Source of the DNA: Sphingomonas sp.
Lineage (GTDB): Bacteria > Pseudomonadota > Alphaproteobacteria > Sphingomonadales > Sphingomonadaceae
Direction: 5' to 3'
DNA length: 36,684 bases
Assembly (NCBI RefSeq): GCF_023266535.1
Contig: NZ_JAHFPY010000017.1
Span: 1 to 36,684 of the forward strand
The notes beneath the pieces were generated by a model. The model saw only the letters and a list, made by a program, of their open reading frames with translations, made no database searches and was not told the origin of the DNA. A program made the position numbers and the translations under genes. Of the stretch, positions 1 to 8,028 are shown in pieces. Position 1 is the stretch's first letter. Every line of letters begins with the position of its first letter.

Positions 1-106
1 AGAAGCGCGGGTCAAAGCCGACGACCTGGGCTAGCCAGCCGTCGCGCGTCTGCTGCACCGCGATCTTGCGCAGCAACACCCTCGGAAATCGGACGACGTC
101 GCCCAT
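1..106 (-). CDS. Partial hypothetical island protein (N-terminus only)
   Basis: An ATG at 106 on the minus strand is preceded by a clear AGGAGGG-like ribosome binding site and opens a frame that stays open to the window edge (35 codons, beginning MGDVVRFPR). It starts 25 nt after the stop of the excisionase-like gene and probably belongs to the same transcript. The visible N-terminus is basic, and no family can be named from so little. The rest of the gene lies outside the window. Confidence 0.55.
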   Translation of the reverse strand, partial: MGDVVRFPRVLLRKIAVQQTRDGWLAQVVGFDPRF

Positions 107-131
107 GGCACCCTCCTTCGACGGTCAGGTG

Positions 132-314
132 CTAGGCAACCTCGGCTTCGTCGATCAGGCGCTGCAGCGAGGCTGCGGTGACGAGCGTGCGCCCGCCGAC
201 CCGGCGCAAGTCGAGCCTCCCCTGTTTTGCCAAGCGATAGAGAAATGTCCGGCCGATTCCGATAGCGCTCATGGCCTCGGGCACCGTGTAGGCAATCTTT
301 GGAGAGTTGTTCAT
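132..314 (-). CDS. AlpA/excisionase-family helix-turn-helix protein
   Basis: A 60-residue protein consisting almost entirely of one MerR-like winged HTH of the excisionase (HTH_17/AlpA) type. The sequence YTVPEAMSAIGIGRTFLYRL (about residues 9-28) forms the HTH, followed by the wing around RRVGGRTLV and a closing helix LQRLIDEA. Proteins of this family act as recombination directionality factors or activators of integrase and prophage genes. Its position beside a tyrosine recombinase suits control of island excision, but that role is inferred. The start ATG at 314 has a GGGAG ribosome binding site about 7 nt upstream. A 6-bp hairpin (CCCGTC/GACGGG, 323-342) sits in the leader just before that site. 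Confidence 0.85.
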   Translation of the reverse strand: MNNSPKIAYTVPEAMSAIGIGRTFLYRLAKQGRLDLRRVGGRTLVTAASLQRLIDEAEVA

Positions 315-474
315 GGAATGCTCCCGTCTTCAAAAGGACGGGTTCCTATTAGTCACATATTTTCCGAGGGCGTTAGGTCCGCTGGTGCCGAATGGAACGC
401 ACGGAAAACAGCGAGAATTTCACTTGGCCACGGACCGGTGCAAAACTTTTTCTGTGGATAAGTCGCGTCGAAAC

Positions 475-657
475 GTCACGGCGCCGTGACACTTTCAGGC
501 GCCGAAAAGACTTGAGCTAACCGACGTCGGTTACTTTCGAAACTTCGCGACGTCGCGAACATTTGAAACTTCCCGCCGGCGGGAACATTGCCTTGGAGAA
601 CAAGCTCAGAGTGTCCCGTCGACGGGACGTTTGAAACCTCACGTCGACATGAGGTTT
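475..657. repeat. Array of six sequence-variable palindromes with GAAAC spacers
   Basis: Six palindromes lie between the integrase stop codon and the excisionase-like gene: 475-490, 518-533, 544-559, 570-585, 613-628 (each a perfect 16-mer) and 634-657 (24-mer with one mismatched pair). Their arms differ (GTCACGGC, TAACCGAC, TTCGCGAC, TTCCCGCC, GTCCCGTC, AAACCTCA) but symmetry is kept every time. Centres lie 43, 26, 26, 43 and 25 bp apart. Four of the palindrome cores are directly preceded by T(T/C)GAAAC. The two long gaps (491-517 and 586-612) are both exactly 27 nt. The last palindrome overlaps the integrase TAA. Function is unknown: it could be a recombinase or accessory-protein arm region, or a set of RNA hairpins after the int message. 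Confidence 0.85.
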
Positions 658-1828
658 AAGCCTTGAGCTTGACGACCTCCGCGCTGCCTTCACCGTTCGC
701 AAATCGCCCCCAAGCGTTCATCAGCTCGCGACGGCGATCGAAGAAGTCGGTCCGCTTGTAAGCCGCCTCCACGGCGTTCGACACCGCATGCGCCAACGCA
801 GCCTCGGCGATCTCTCCTGCAACCGACGTCTGCTCGGCTGCCCAGTCGCGGAATGAGCTGCGGAAGCCATGCGCCGTGCAATCCATCTTCATGTCGCGCA
901 GCGTCTTGGTCAGCGCCATGTCGGACAGAGCAACGCCCTTGCCATTGGGAAAGACGTGCTTGGAGCCAGTGCGCCGAACCTCCGCCGCCCTTTGCAACAC
1001 GGCCAGCGCTTGGCCCGAAAGCGGAACGCGGTGCGGCTTGCGCATTTTCATCCGCTCGGCCGGAATCGTCCAGACGGCTCGCTCCAAGTCGATTTCATCC
1101 CACGTCGCGCCGCGGATCTCGCCGCTGCGGCTGGCGCAAAGGATCAGAAGCCGGAGCGCGAGCGCGGCAATGCCGGTCTTCGGTTCAAGCCGTTCCATGA
1201 ACGCCGGCACGTCCTGGTAGGGCAGGGCGCCGAAGTTGCCCTTCGCCGGCTGCTTGGGGAGGCGCTGGCCGATCGCCTTTGTCAGCGTGGCCTCGAAGTG
1301 GCCAGCGTCCGGCCTGGCATAGCTCAATATGTCGACGATCAGCCGGCGGACCTGGCGAGCAACCTCGGGCTTCGTTGTCCAGATTGGCCGTAGGCAGTCG
1401 GCAATGCGGTCCGCGTCGATCGATTGCACCTGCAGCCGGCCTAGCGCGGGAAAGGCGTAGGCGGTCAGCTGCGACGAGCCCTGCTTAAGCCTCTTGCCTC
1501 CAACCTTTCCCTCGCGATGGTCGAGGAACTTGTCGGCAGCGTCCCGAAACGTGATCACCAGCGCCTCGGGCTGCTTCCAGAGCGTACGCGGGTCGCGACC
1601 GTCGGCAAGGGCGCGGCGTACCTCCCACGCCCGGTCGCGCGCCTCGGTCAGTTTGAACAGCTTGGCGCTGCCGATGCCATAGTCGCGCCGCTTGCCGTTG
1701 TGCTGCACTCGGGCGACCCATGAGGCCTGCCCGGGCGATCGGACGAACAGGATCAGCCCGTCGCCGTCGCTGTATCTCCCGGGCTTCTCCAAGAGCGCCT
1801 TAACTCCGGCTGCGCTCAGCTTACCCAT
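656..1828 (-). CDS. Tyrosine recombinase (P4-type phage/island integrase)
   Basis: A 390-residue site-specific recombinase, the usual length for P4-like integrases. The N-terminal ~90 residues form the arm-binding DUF4102-type domain (GLILFVR, SWVARV, YGIGS, LTEARDRAWEVRR). A core-binding SAM-like segment follows (about 92-185), then the catalytic domain. Visible catalytic residues are R234 (in SRSGE), a lysine near 261-264, H320 and R323 (HGFR), H347 (LAH) and the nucleophile Y357 (AAYKR), so the enzyme looks intact. It would integrate and excise the island by strand exchange at the tRNA-Asn attachment site. Its ATG overlaps the stop of the upstream gene by 8 nt, and a GGGAG ribosome binding site lies inside that gene, suggesting coupled translation. 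Confidence 0.95.
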   Translation of the reverse strand: MGKLSAAGVKALLEKPGRYSDGDGLILFVRSPGQASWVARVQHNGKRRDYGIGSAKLFKLTEARDRAWEVRRALADGRDPRTLWKQPEALVITFRDAADKFLDHREGKVGGKRLKQGSSQLTAYAFPALGRLQVQSIDADRIADCLRPIWTTKPEVARQVRRLIVDILSYARPDAGHFEATLTKAIGQRLPKQPAKGNFGALPYQDVPAFMERLEPKTGIAALALRLLILCASRSGEIRGATWDEIDLERAVWTIPAERMKMRKPHRVPLSGQALAVLQRAAEVRRTGSKHVFPNGKGVALSDMALTKTLRDMKMDCTAHGFRSSFRDWAAEQTSVAGEIAEAALAHAVSNAVEAAYKRTDFFDRRRELMNAWGRFANGEGSAEVVKLKA

Positions 1829-2060
1829 CGGCCCGCTCCCGTTTCGCCTTCCGCGTCCTTCGGAACTCCACTACCTTTTCCCGGGCTTCCATGTCGGCGA
1901 GGATGCGCTTCGCCTCGGCCTGGGAGCAATACGCCTTCATCAGGCGGAACGCCTTTTCGGTGAGCATGAATTCGGCGCGCTCGCTGCCGCTGGCGATCGT
2001 AAGTTTGAAGTGACGGCCGTGCAGCTCGATTTCCGGCGCTTCGTCGACATAGGCGATCAT
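1821..2060 (-). CDS. Small hypothetical island protein
   Basis: A 79-residue protein of no recognised family. The first half is predicted beta-rich (IELHGRHFKLTIASGS) and the C-terminal third is a charged helix ending in a basic tail (EFRRTRKAKRER). Its start overlaps the stop of the upstream gene (ATGA at 2057-2060), and its end overlaps the integrase start by 8 nt, so the three genes form a tightly coupled operon. The coupling is the best evidence that it is real. A regulatory or DNA-binding role is possible from the basic tail but is not shown. Confidence 0.65.
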   Translation of the reverse strand: MIAYVDEAPEIELHGRHFKLTIASGSERAEFMLTEKAFRLMKAYCSQAEAKRILADMEAREKVVEFRRTRKAKRERADG

Positions 2061-2398
2061 GACAGCACCGCCCCGAACTCTTCGGCAACTTCATAGACCG
2101 CGCGCTTCAAGCCAGGCGTGAGCGTAAGCAGGCTGAAGAGCACCTTGATCGCGCCTTCGTGATGCGACCGGTCCAACAGCTGTTCGCTAGGCGGAAGCAT
2201 GGGATTGTCTCGGGCGGGCGGATTCCAGACGTAGGGCATCGGATAGCCCATGCTGCAGCCGGTTATCTCCAGCGAGCGCGACCGATCGCGTGCAAAGATG
2301 CCACCCAAGGCTTCGAAGCGGTCAATCCACGCCGCGGCTATCAGGCGCATGTCGGGGCTAGCCGGTGCCGGTGTATTCTCTAGAGTATCGTTAGCCAT
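2057..2398 (-). CDS. Hypothetical island protein, first gene of the integrase operon
   Basis: A 113-residue soluble protein I do not recognise. It has an N-terminal low-complexity stretch (TLENTPAPASPD), a central Pro/Trp/Tyr-rich segment (MGYPMPYVWNPPARDNPMLPP) and a helical C-terminus (GAIKVLFSLLTLTPGLKRAVYEV). It is the first gene of the minus-strand operon that leads into the integrase and overlaps the next gene by four bases. It lies about 220 bp from the tRNA gene, so the operon promoter must be within 2399-2615. The TGGAGA-like sequence before the ATG on the minus strand is a plausible ribosome binding site. Confidence 0.6.
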   Translation of the reverse strand: MANDTLENTPAPASPDMRLIAAAWIDRFEALGGIFARDRSRSLEITGCSMGYPMPYVWNPPARDNPMLPPSEQLLDRSHHEGAIKVLFSLLTLTPGLKRAVYEVAEEFGAVLS

Positions 2399-2615
2399 GA
2401 TCGTCTCCTAGCGACGGTTGCGGTCAGGGGTGGCTCGGCGCGCTAACGCCGGGTCGCCCCGCTCTTTGCTTTCAGTTGTTTCCAACAGAAAGTCCCACAC
2501 TCGTAAGCCGAACGGGCGTGAATGTCAACGCACAGTGGCGCACACGAAAATGGCTGTTTTCTGATGATAATTCATCGCGCTAGTGGCCAGTGGCGAACAG
2601 CAGCGAAAGGAAGGG
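2399..2615. other. Intergenic stretch between the island operon and tRNA-Asn
   Basis: No credible coding frame was seen in these 217 bases. It should hold the promoter of the minus-strand integrase operon and the left junction of the island. I could not pick out confident -35/-10 boxes or a repeat of the tRNA 3' end within the window. Confidence 0.4.
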
Positions 2616-2690
2616 TGGCTCCCCGAGTTGGATTCGAACCAACGGCCGCTCGATTAACAGTCGAGAGCTCTACCGCTGAGCTATCGGGGA
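2616..2690 (-). tRNA. tRNA-Asn (anticodon GTT)
   Basis: On the minus strand the gene runs from the acceptor 5' strand TCCCCGA to its complement TCGGGGA, followed by discriminator G and an encoded CCA (75 nt in all). The D-arm (AGCTCAGC...GAGCT), the anticodon arm CTCGACTGTTAATCGAG with GTT in the loop, and the T-arm with GTTCGAATC are all present. The 3' end faces the integrase island, making it the probable integration target. The gene remains complete. Confidence 0.95.
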
Positions 2691-2777
2691 ACAGGATGCG
2701 CCGCCGCCTATAACGCCCTAATCGTCCGTTGCAAGCGCCTACAGCGCGCTTTTGCCACGGAAAATCTGAATGTCCGG

Positions 2778-3599
2778 TTAGTGGGCGAATTGCTCCATCG
2801 CGATGCGCTCGTCGAGGGCATGTTCGGGGTCGAACAATAGGGTCAGCGACCGTTCCCGGTCGAGCGTGACGTCAACCGTGCACACCTCGCGCACCTCGAA
2901 CTGGTCGGCGACCGCCGCCACCGGCCTTTTGTCGGCTTCCAGCACCTTCAGCCGGATCGAAACATCGTCCGGCAGGATCGCGCCTGACCAGCGGCGCGGG
3001 CGGAACGGGCTGATCGAGGTCAGCGTCAGCATCTTGGCCTGCAGCGGCAGGATCGGGCCATGCGCCGAAAGATTATAGGCGGTCGATCCCGCCGGCGTCG
3101 CCACCAGCACGCCGTCGGCGACCAGCTCCGGCATCACCACCCGGCCATTGACGCTGATCTCGATCTTCGCCGACTGGCGCGTCTCGCGCAGCAGCGACAC
3201 TTCGTTGATCGCCGGATGGACCCAGGTTTCGCCCCGGATATTGGTCGCTTCCATCGTCAGCGGGGCGACCCGGATCTGCTTGGCGCCCTGGATCCGCTCG
3301 AACAGCCGGTCCAGCCGCCACTCGTTCATCAGGAAGCCGAACGTGCCGCGGTTCATGCCGAATACCGGGCGCGCTTCGCCGTCCTCGAGCATCGCGTGCA
3401 GCGTTTGCAGCATGAAGCCGTCGCCGCCCAGCGCGACCAACGTTTCCGCTTTGTCTTCCTCCGCCCAGCTGTAGCGGCGGCGGAGCAGCGCCTCGGCCGA
3501 TTTCGCCGCTTCGCCCGGCGAGGCAACCAGCGCGATGCCGTGCGCGGCGAGGTCGCGCTCGGGCGTGGCGGGCGAGGGGCGGGCGACGTTCACGCGCAT
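2778..3599 (-). CDS. nadK: NAD kinase
   Basis: Phosphorylates NAD+ to NADP+ with ATP in the cytoplasm and controls the NADP(H) pool. From the start MRVNVARP the protein is 273 residues. The diagnostic GGDG motif is at 58-61 (ALGGDGFML), the NE pair at N132-E133 (AINEVSLL) and the substrate-binding GSTAYNLSAHGPI at about 171-183. A start ten codons further upstream (3629) is open, but the ATG at 3599 gives the expected N-terminus. The gene is divergent from the EAL gene, with about 100 bp between their starts, and it is separated from tRNA-Asn by 87 bp. Confidence 0.95.
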   Translation of the reverse strand: MRVNVARPSPATPERDLAAHGIALVASPGEAAKSAEALLRRRYSWAEEDKAETLVALGGDGFMLQTLHAMLEDGEARPVFGMNRGTFGFLMNEWRLDRLFERIQGAKQIRVAPLTMEATNIRGETWVHPAINEVSLLRETRQSAKIEISVNGRVVMPELVADGVLVATPAGSTAYNLSAHGPILPLQAKMLTLTSISPFRPRRWSGAILPDDVSIRLKVLEADKRPVAAVADQFEVREVCTVDVTLDRERSLTLLFDPEHALDERIAMEQFAH

Positions 3600-3697
3600 C
3601 AAAATAGAGCATTGCCCGGAAAGCGCCACTGTCCCGATTGGGCACGCGCCCGATTGGCGCCTTGGTCGGGTAGGCTGGCCGGGGCTAAGTCCCCACC

Positions 3698-4537
3698 ATG
3701 CGTAATTGGCTCAAATGGCCAGGGTTCGGGGGCAGGCGGGTGTCGGACCGCAAGGTTTCGGCGCCCGCTTTGCCATTGAACGACCGCGACCTCGAGCAGG
3801 CCATTCGCCGCGACCGCATCGAACTTCGCTTCCAGCCGCAGATTGAGCCGGCCAGTGGCCGCATCCTCGGCGTCGAGGCGTTGGCCCGCTGGAGCGGCGC
3901 CGAAAGCCCCGAGGAGCTGTTTGCCCGCGCCGAAACCACGGGCCTCGCCGAGCGCCTCTCCCGTGCCATCCAGCGCAAGGCGCTGCGCACCGCCGGCGCC
4001 TGGACCGGGCCCCTCTCTGAACTGCATCTGTCGATCAACCTTTTGCCGCGTGACCTTGACCGCCCCGGCTATGAGCAATGGCTGCTGGCCGAGATTGCCC
4101 ATGCCGGCCTCATCCCTGAGCAGATCACCGTCGAGATCGTCGAAAGCAGCCTGATGGCCGACAGCCTCGAAGTGGCGGGCCGGCTTTCCCGCCTGCGCGC
4201 CGCCGGTGTCCGCATCGCCATTGACGACTTCGGCACCGGCTACTCCAGCCTCGCCTATCTGACCTCACTCCCGATCGACGCGATCAAGATCGACCGCGGC
4301 CTGATCAACCACATCGTCGGCGGCACCCGCGACCGGATTGTCGTCAAGGCGATGATCCGCCTCGCCCGCGAGCTTGGCCTCAAGGTGGTCGTCGAGGGCG
4401 TCGAGAATATCGCCCAGCTTCACTTGCTCGAGGAATGGGGCTGCGACCTCTACCAGGGCTTCCTCGGTGCCCAGCCGCTCGATGAGGCCGAATTGAAACG
4501 CTTCGTCGCCGCTTCCGCCCGCACCGCTGCCGCCTAG
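3698..4537 (+). CDS. EAL-domain cyclic-di-GMP phosphodiesterase
   Basis: A 279-residue stand-alone EAL protein with no GGDEF, PAS or membrane segment. It would hydrolyse c-di-GMP to pGpG. The metal and catalytic residues of active EAL enzymes are all present: E60 (VEALARW), N114 (SINL), E146 (VEIVES), D176-D177 (DDFGTGYSSL), K197 (IKIDR), E233 (VVEGVE) and Q253 (YQGFLG), so it looks enzymatically competent. The N-terminal ~25 residues are basic and have no domain. What controls it is not visible, as no sensor domain or neighbouring regulator is present. Its TAG stop shares the bases CTAG (4534-4537) with the stop of the convergent mfd gene. Confidence 0.92.
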   Translation: MRNWLKWPGFGGRRVSDRKVSAPALPLNDRDLEQAIRRDRIELRFQPQIEPASGRILGVEALARWSGAESPEELFARAETTGLAERLSRAIQRKALRTAGAWTGPLSELHLSINLLPRDLDRPGYEQWLLAEIAHAGLIPEQITVEIVESSLMADSLEVAGRLSRLRAAGVRIAIDDFGTGYSSLAYLTSLPIDAIKIDRGLINHIVGGTRDRIVVKAMIRLARELGLKVVVEGVENIAQLHLLEEWGCDLYQGFLGAQPLDEAELKRFVAASARTAAA

Positions 4538-7500
4538 GCCGGCTCCAGCTCCTTCTTCTCGCTTGCCGCCAGCACCCGCATCAGCCCGCGCGAGATTTGC
4601 AGTGCGCCCTGCAATCGGGATTCGCCGGTCGGCCATTCGCGGCTGATCACCAGCTTGCTGTCGGGCCGCAGCCTGGCCGCGCCCTTCAGCTTGGCGACAT
4701 AGTCGAGCAGTCCGGGCAGATCGGGGAAGCCCGACGGCGCGAACGTCACCACCGCGCCCTTGGCGCCGACATCCAGCTTGGCGATCATCGCCTTTTTGCA
4801 ATTGGTCTTGGTTTCAACGATTTGCAGCAAATTCTGCGTTTCCTCCGGCAGCTTGCCAAAGCGGTCGATCAGCTCGGCCGCGAAGGCCTCGACGCCTTGC
4901 CGGTCCTCCAGCTCGCCGAGCCGGCGATAGAGGCCCATCCGAAGGTCGAGGTCGGGCACATAATGTTCGGGGATGAGGATTGGCGCCTCGACGTTGATCT
5001 GCGGCATGAACTCCTCGCGCCGCTCCGCCGCGCCCGACTTCTGCTCGAGGATCGCGTCCTCCAGCATCGACTGGTAAAGCTCGAAGCCGACCTCCTTGAT
5101 GTGGCCCGACTGTTCGTCGCCGAGCAGGTTTCCGGCGCCGCGAATATCGAGGTCATGGCTCGCAAGCTGGAATCCGGCCCCTAGGCTGTCGAGATTGGCC
5201 AGCACCTGCAGCCTCTTGTCCGCCCCCTCGGTCAGCGCCCGGTCGGGCGGCGTGGTCAGATAGGCATAGGCGCGGGTCTTGGCGCGGCCGACGCGGCCCC
5301 GGAGCTGGTAGAGCTGGGCCAGGCCGAACCGGTCGGCGCGGTGGACGATCAGCGTATTGGCCGACGGGATATCGAGGCCGCTCTCGACGATCGTCGTCGA
5401 TAGGAGGACGTCGTAGCGCTTGTCGTAGAAAGCGCTGATCCGCTCCTCGACCTCGCCCGCGCCCATTTGCCCATGGGCGGTGACCGCCTTCACCTCGGGC
5501 ACTTCCTCGCGCAGCCATTCCTCCAGGTCGGGGAGGTCGGCGATCCTAGGCGCGACCAGGAAGCTCTGCCCGCCGCGATAATGTTCGCGCAGCAGCGCCT
5601 CGCGCATCACCACCGCGTCCCACGGCGCGACATAAGTCCGCACCGCCAGCCGGTCGACCGGCGGGGTCTGGATCACGCTGAGTTCGCGCAGCCCCGACAT
5701 CGCCATCTGCAAGGTGCGTGGGATCGGCGTCGCCGTCAGCGTCAGGACGTGGACGTCCTCCTTGAGCGCCTTCAGCTTCTCCTTGTGGGCAACCCCGAAA
5801 TGCTGCTCCTCGTCGACGATCACCAGGCCCAGCTTCCTGAACTTGATCGATTTCGACAGCAGCGCGTGGGTGCCGATGACGATATCGACCTTGCCCTGCT
5901 CGAGCCGCTCTTTCGTCGCCTTCTGCTCCGCCGCCGGGACCAGCCGCGACAGCCGCCCGATCTCGACCGGAAATCCTTGGAACCGCTCGACGAAATTGCG
6001 ATGATGTTGCCTCGCCAGCAGCGTGGTCGGGCAGATCAGCGCCACCTGGTAGCCCGCCATCGCCGCCACGAACGCCGCCCTCAGCGCTACTTCGGTCTTG
6101 CCGAACCCGACATCGCCGCACACCAGCCGGTCCATCGGCTTGCCGCTGCCCAGATCCTCCAGCACCTCGGCAATTGCCCGGTCCTGGTCGTCGGTCTCCT
6201 CATAGGGGAAACGGTCGACGAACTCGGGCAGGGTCGCGTCTGCTTCGGCCACCTGGCCAGGCCGGGTCGCCCTAATCGCGGCAGTCTTGATCAGCTCATT
6301 GGCGATCTCGCGGATCCGCTCCTTCATCCGCGCTTTGCGCCGCTGCCACGCCTCGCCGCCCAGCCGGTCGAGGTTGGCGCCATCTCCAGCCCCGCCATAG
6401 CGGGTCAGCACGTCGATATTCTCGACGGGCACGTAGAGCCGGTCGCCGCCCGCGTAGCTAAGGGCGACGCAATCGTGCGGCGCCTTGCCGACCATCACCG
6501 ACGTCAGCCCTTCGTAGCGGCCGATGCCATGCTCCATGTGAACGACCAGGTCGCCGGGCGTCAGCGCGGCCAGCTCGGCGAGGAAGGCGTCGGCGCTCTT
6601 GCGGCGCTTCTTGCGGCGGACCAGTCGGTCGCCGAGCATGTCCTGCTCGGTCAGCACCGCCACTTCCGGCCCGGCAAAGCCATGGTCGAGCGGCAGCACG
6701 ATCAGCGCCGCATCGGTCCGTGCCCCCAGCGCTTCCTGCCAGCTTGCCGCGAGCTTCAGGCTCTTGAGGCCATGATCCTCGAGCAGTCCGGCGAGGCGCT
6801 CGCGAGCGCCCGTCGTATAGCTCGCCAGCACGATCTTCTTCTGGTTTTTCCGCAGCTTGGCGACGTGCTTGGCGACCGCCTCATAGACATTGGCGCCCTG
6901 CGCCCGTTCGGCGCCGAAATCGCGCGGCCCGTCGACTCCGAAGTCGATGACCTTGTCGCTGGCCGGCTGCGAAAAGGGGGTGGCGAGATGGATCGGCCGT
7001 TCCTCGACCGCCCCGCGCCATTCCTTGCTCGACAGGTACAGTGCCGACGGCGCCAGCGGCCGGTAGCTGCCCGGCTCGGCGATCATCGCCTTCTCGCGGT
7101 TGGCAAAATAATCCTCGATCGCTTCGTGCCGCGCCTCCAGGGCCCCGTCGGCGTTCGCATCGCGGACGATGACGTCATGCTCGCCCAAATGATCTAACAG
7201 CGTTGAAAGCTTCTCCTCGAGCAAAGGCAGCCAATGCTCCATCCCCGCGAGCCGCCGCCCGTCGCTGATCGCCTGGTAGAGCGGGTCGCCGGTGGCGTTT
7301 GCGCCGAACTGCTCGCGGTAACGGGCGCGGAACCGCTTGACCGTCTCCTCGTCGAGCAGTGCTTCGCTCGCCGGCATCAGGGTGAAGGTCCCGGCCGTCC
7401 CGGTGCTGCGCTGGTCGGCCGGGTCGAACCGCCGCATCGTCTCGATCTCGTCGCCGAAGAAATCGAGCCGGATCGCCTGGTCCTCGCCGGCCGGGAACAG

Positions 7501-8028
7501 GTCGACGATCGAGCCGCGCACGGCGAACTCGCCGGCATCATGGACGGCGTCGGTCCGCTGGTAGCCGATCGCCACTAACTGCTCGACCAGCCGGTCGCGC
7601 TCGATCCGCTCACCCTCGGCCAGCGTCCGCGTCAGTTGGCGGATGCGGAACGGCGTCAGGATGCGCTGGGTGACCGCATTGGCGGTGGTCATTAGCAGCT
7701 GCGGGCCCTTGCGCTTCCCCTGCAGCTTCTCCAGCGCCGCCAGCCGCTCGGCCATGACCCTGAGGGCCGGGGAGGCGCGGTCGTAGGGCAGGCAGTCCCA
7801 CGCCGGAAAGCTCAGCACCTCCACGTCGGGCGCGAACACCGGCACCGTGTCCTGCAGCGCGCGCATTGCGGCTTCGTCCGCCGCGATGACGACGGCGCGT
7901 CCGCCATCGCCCGTGCCATGCGCTGCGCGCGCCAGGTCCGCTGCCAGCCACGGCAGGAACCCCGCCGGCACGCCTGCCAGGGTCAGCGGCGCCCCGGCCT
8001 TCAATATGCGGTTCAGTGGCTCGCTCAT
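4534..8028 (-). CDS. mfd: Transcription-repair coupling factor Mfd
   Basis: This DNA translocase removes RNA polymerase stalled at lesions and recruits UvrA. At 1164 residues it has the normal length. The UvrB-like N-terminal module covers about 1-350. The CarD-like RNA-polymerase interaction domain is at about 489-545 (GDLVVHMEHGIGRYEGL...LYVPVENID). The RecG-like motor starts at about 600, with Walker A GDVGFGKT at 638-645, a DEEQHFG box, and the TRG-like region RGRVGRAKTRAYAYL. The C-terminal inhibitory domain follows. The ATG overlaps the sdhE stop (ATGA), so the two are co-translated. It is convergent with the EAL gene. Confidence 0.98.
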   Translation of the reverse strand: MSEPLNRILKAGAPLTLAGVPAGFLPWLAADLARAAHGTGDGGRAVVIAADEAAMRALQDTVPVFAPDVEVLSFPAWDCLPYDRASPALRVMAERLAALEKLQGKRKGPQLLMTTANAVTQRILTPFRIRQLTRTLAEGERIERDRLVEQLVAIGYQRTDAVHDAGEFAVRGSIVDLFPAGEDQAIRLDFFGDEIETMRRFDPADQRSTGTAGTFTLMPASEALLDEETVKRFRARYREQFGANATGDPLYQAISDGRRLAGMEHWLPLLEEKLSTLLDHLGEHDVIVRDANADGALEARHEAIEDYFANREKAMIAEPGSYRPLAPSALYLSSKEWRGAVEERPIHLATPFSQPASDKVIDFGVDGPRDFGAERAQGANVYEAVAKHVAKLRKNQKKIVLASYTTGARERLAGLLEDHGLKSLKLAASWQEALGARTDAALIVLPLDHGFAGPEVAVLTEQDMLGDRLVRRKKRRKSADAFLAELAALTPGDLVVHMEHGIGRYEGLTSVMVGKAPHDCVALSYAGGDRLYVPVENIDVLTRYGGAGDGANLDRLGGEAWQRRKARMKERIREIANELIKTAAIRATRPGQVAEADATLPEFVDRFPYEETDDQDRAIAEVLEDLGSGKPMDRLVCGDVGFGKTEVALRAAFVAAMAGYQVALICPTTLLARQHHRNFVERFQGFPVEIGRLSRLVPAAEQKATKERLEQGKVDIVIGTHALLSKSIKFRKLGLVIVDEEQHFGVAHKEKLKALKEDVHVLTLTATPIPRTLQMAMSGLRELSVIQTPPVDRLAVRTYVAPWDAVVMREALLREHYRGGQSFLVAPRIADLPDLEEWLREEVPEVKAVTAHGQMGAGEVEERISAFYDKRYDVLLSTTIVESGLDIPSANTLIVHRADRFGLAQLYQLRGRVGRAKTRAYAYLTTPPDRALTEGADKRLQVLANLDSLGAGFQLASHDLDIRGAGNLLGDEQSGHIKEVGFELYQSMLEDAILEQKSGAAERREEFMPQINVEAPILIPEHYVPDLDLRMGLYRRLGELEDRQGVEAFAAELIDRFGKLPEETQNLLQIVETKTNCKKAMIAKLDVGAKGAVVTFAPSGFPDLPGLLDYVAKLKGAARLRPDSKLVISREWPTGESRLQGALQISRGLMRVLAASEKKELEPA

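Larger units (their letters stand above)
1..2618. mobile_element. Integrase end of a genomic island inserted at tRNA-Asn
   Basis: A P4-type tyrosine recombinase, an excisionase-like HTH gene and three small unrecognised genes lie directly beyond the 3' end of a tRNA-Asn gene, all on the minus strand. Such integrases commonly use tRNA 3' ends as attachment sites, so the island boundary (att) is inferred to lie in or at the tRNA 3' part near 2616-2660. The other end is outside the window, so the direct repeat that would prove it cannot be seen. Genes beyond the tRNA (nadK onward) are ordinary chromosomal genes. Confidence 0.6.

Noticed and set aside
475-657. CRISPR array
   Set aside because: No repeat of constant sequence with unique spacers: the palindromic units vary, spacers are 9-27 nt, and no cas gene is visible.
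5467-7197. 576-codon open frame antisense to mfd
   Set aside because: Arg/Gly/His-rich shadow translation caused by high GC; mfd on the other strand is fully conserved.
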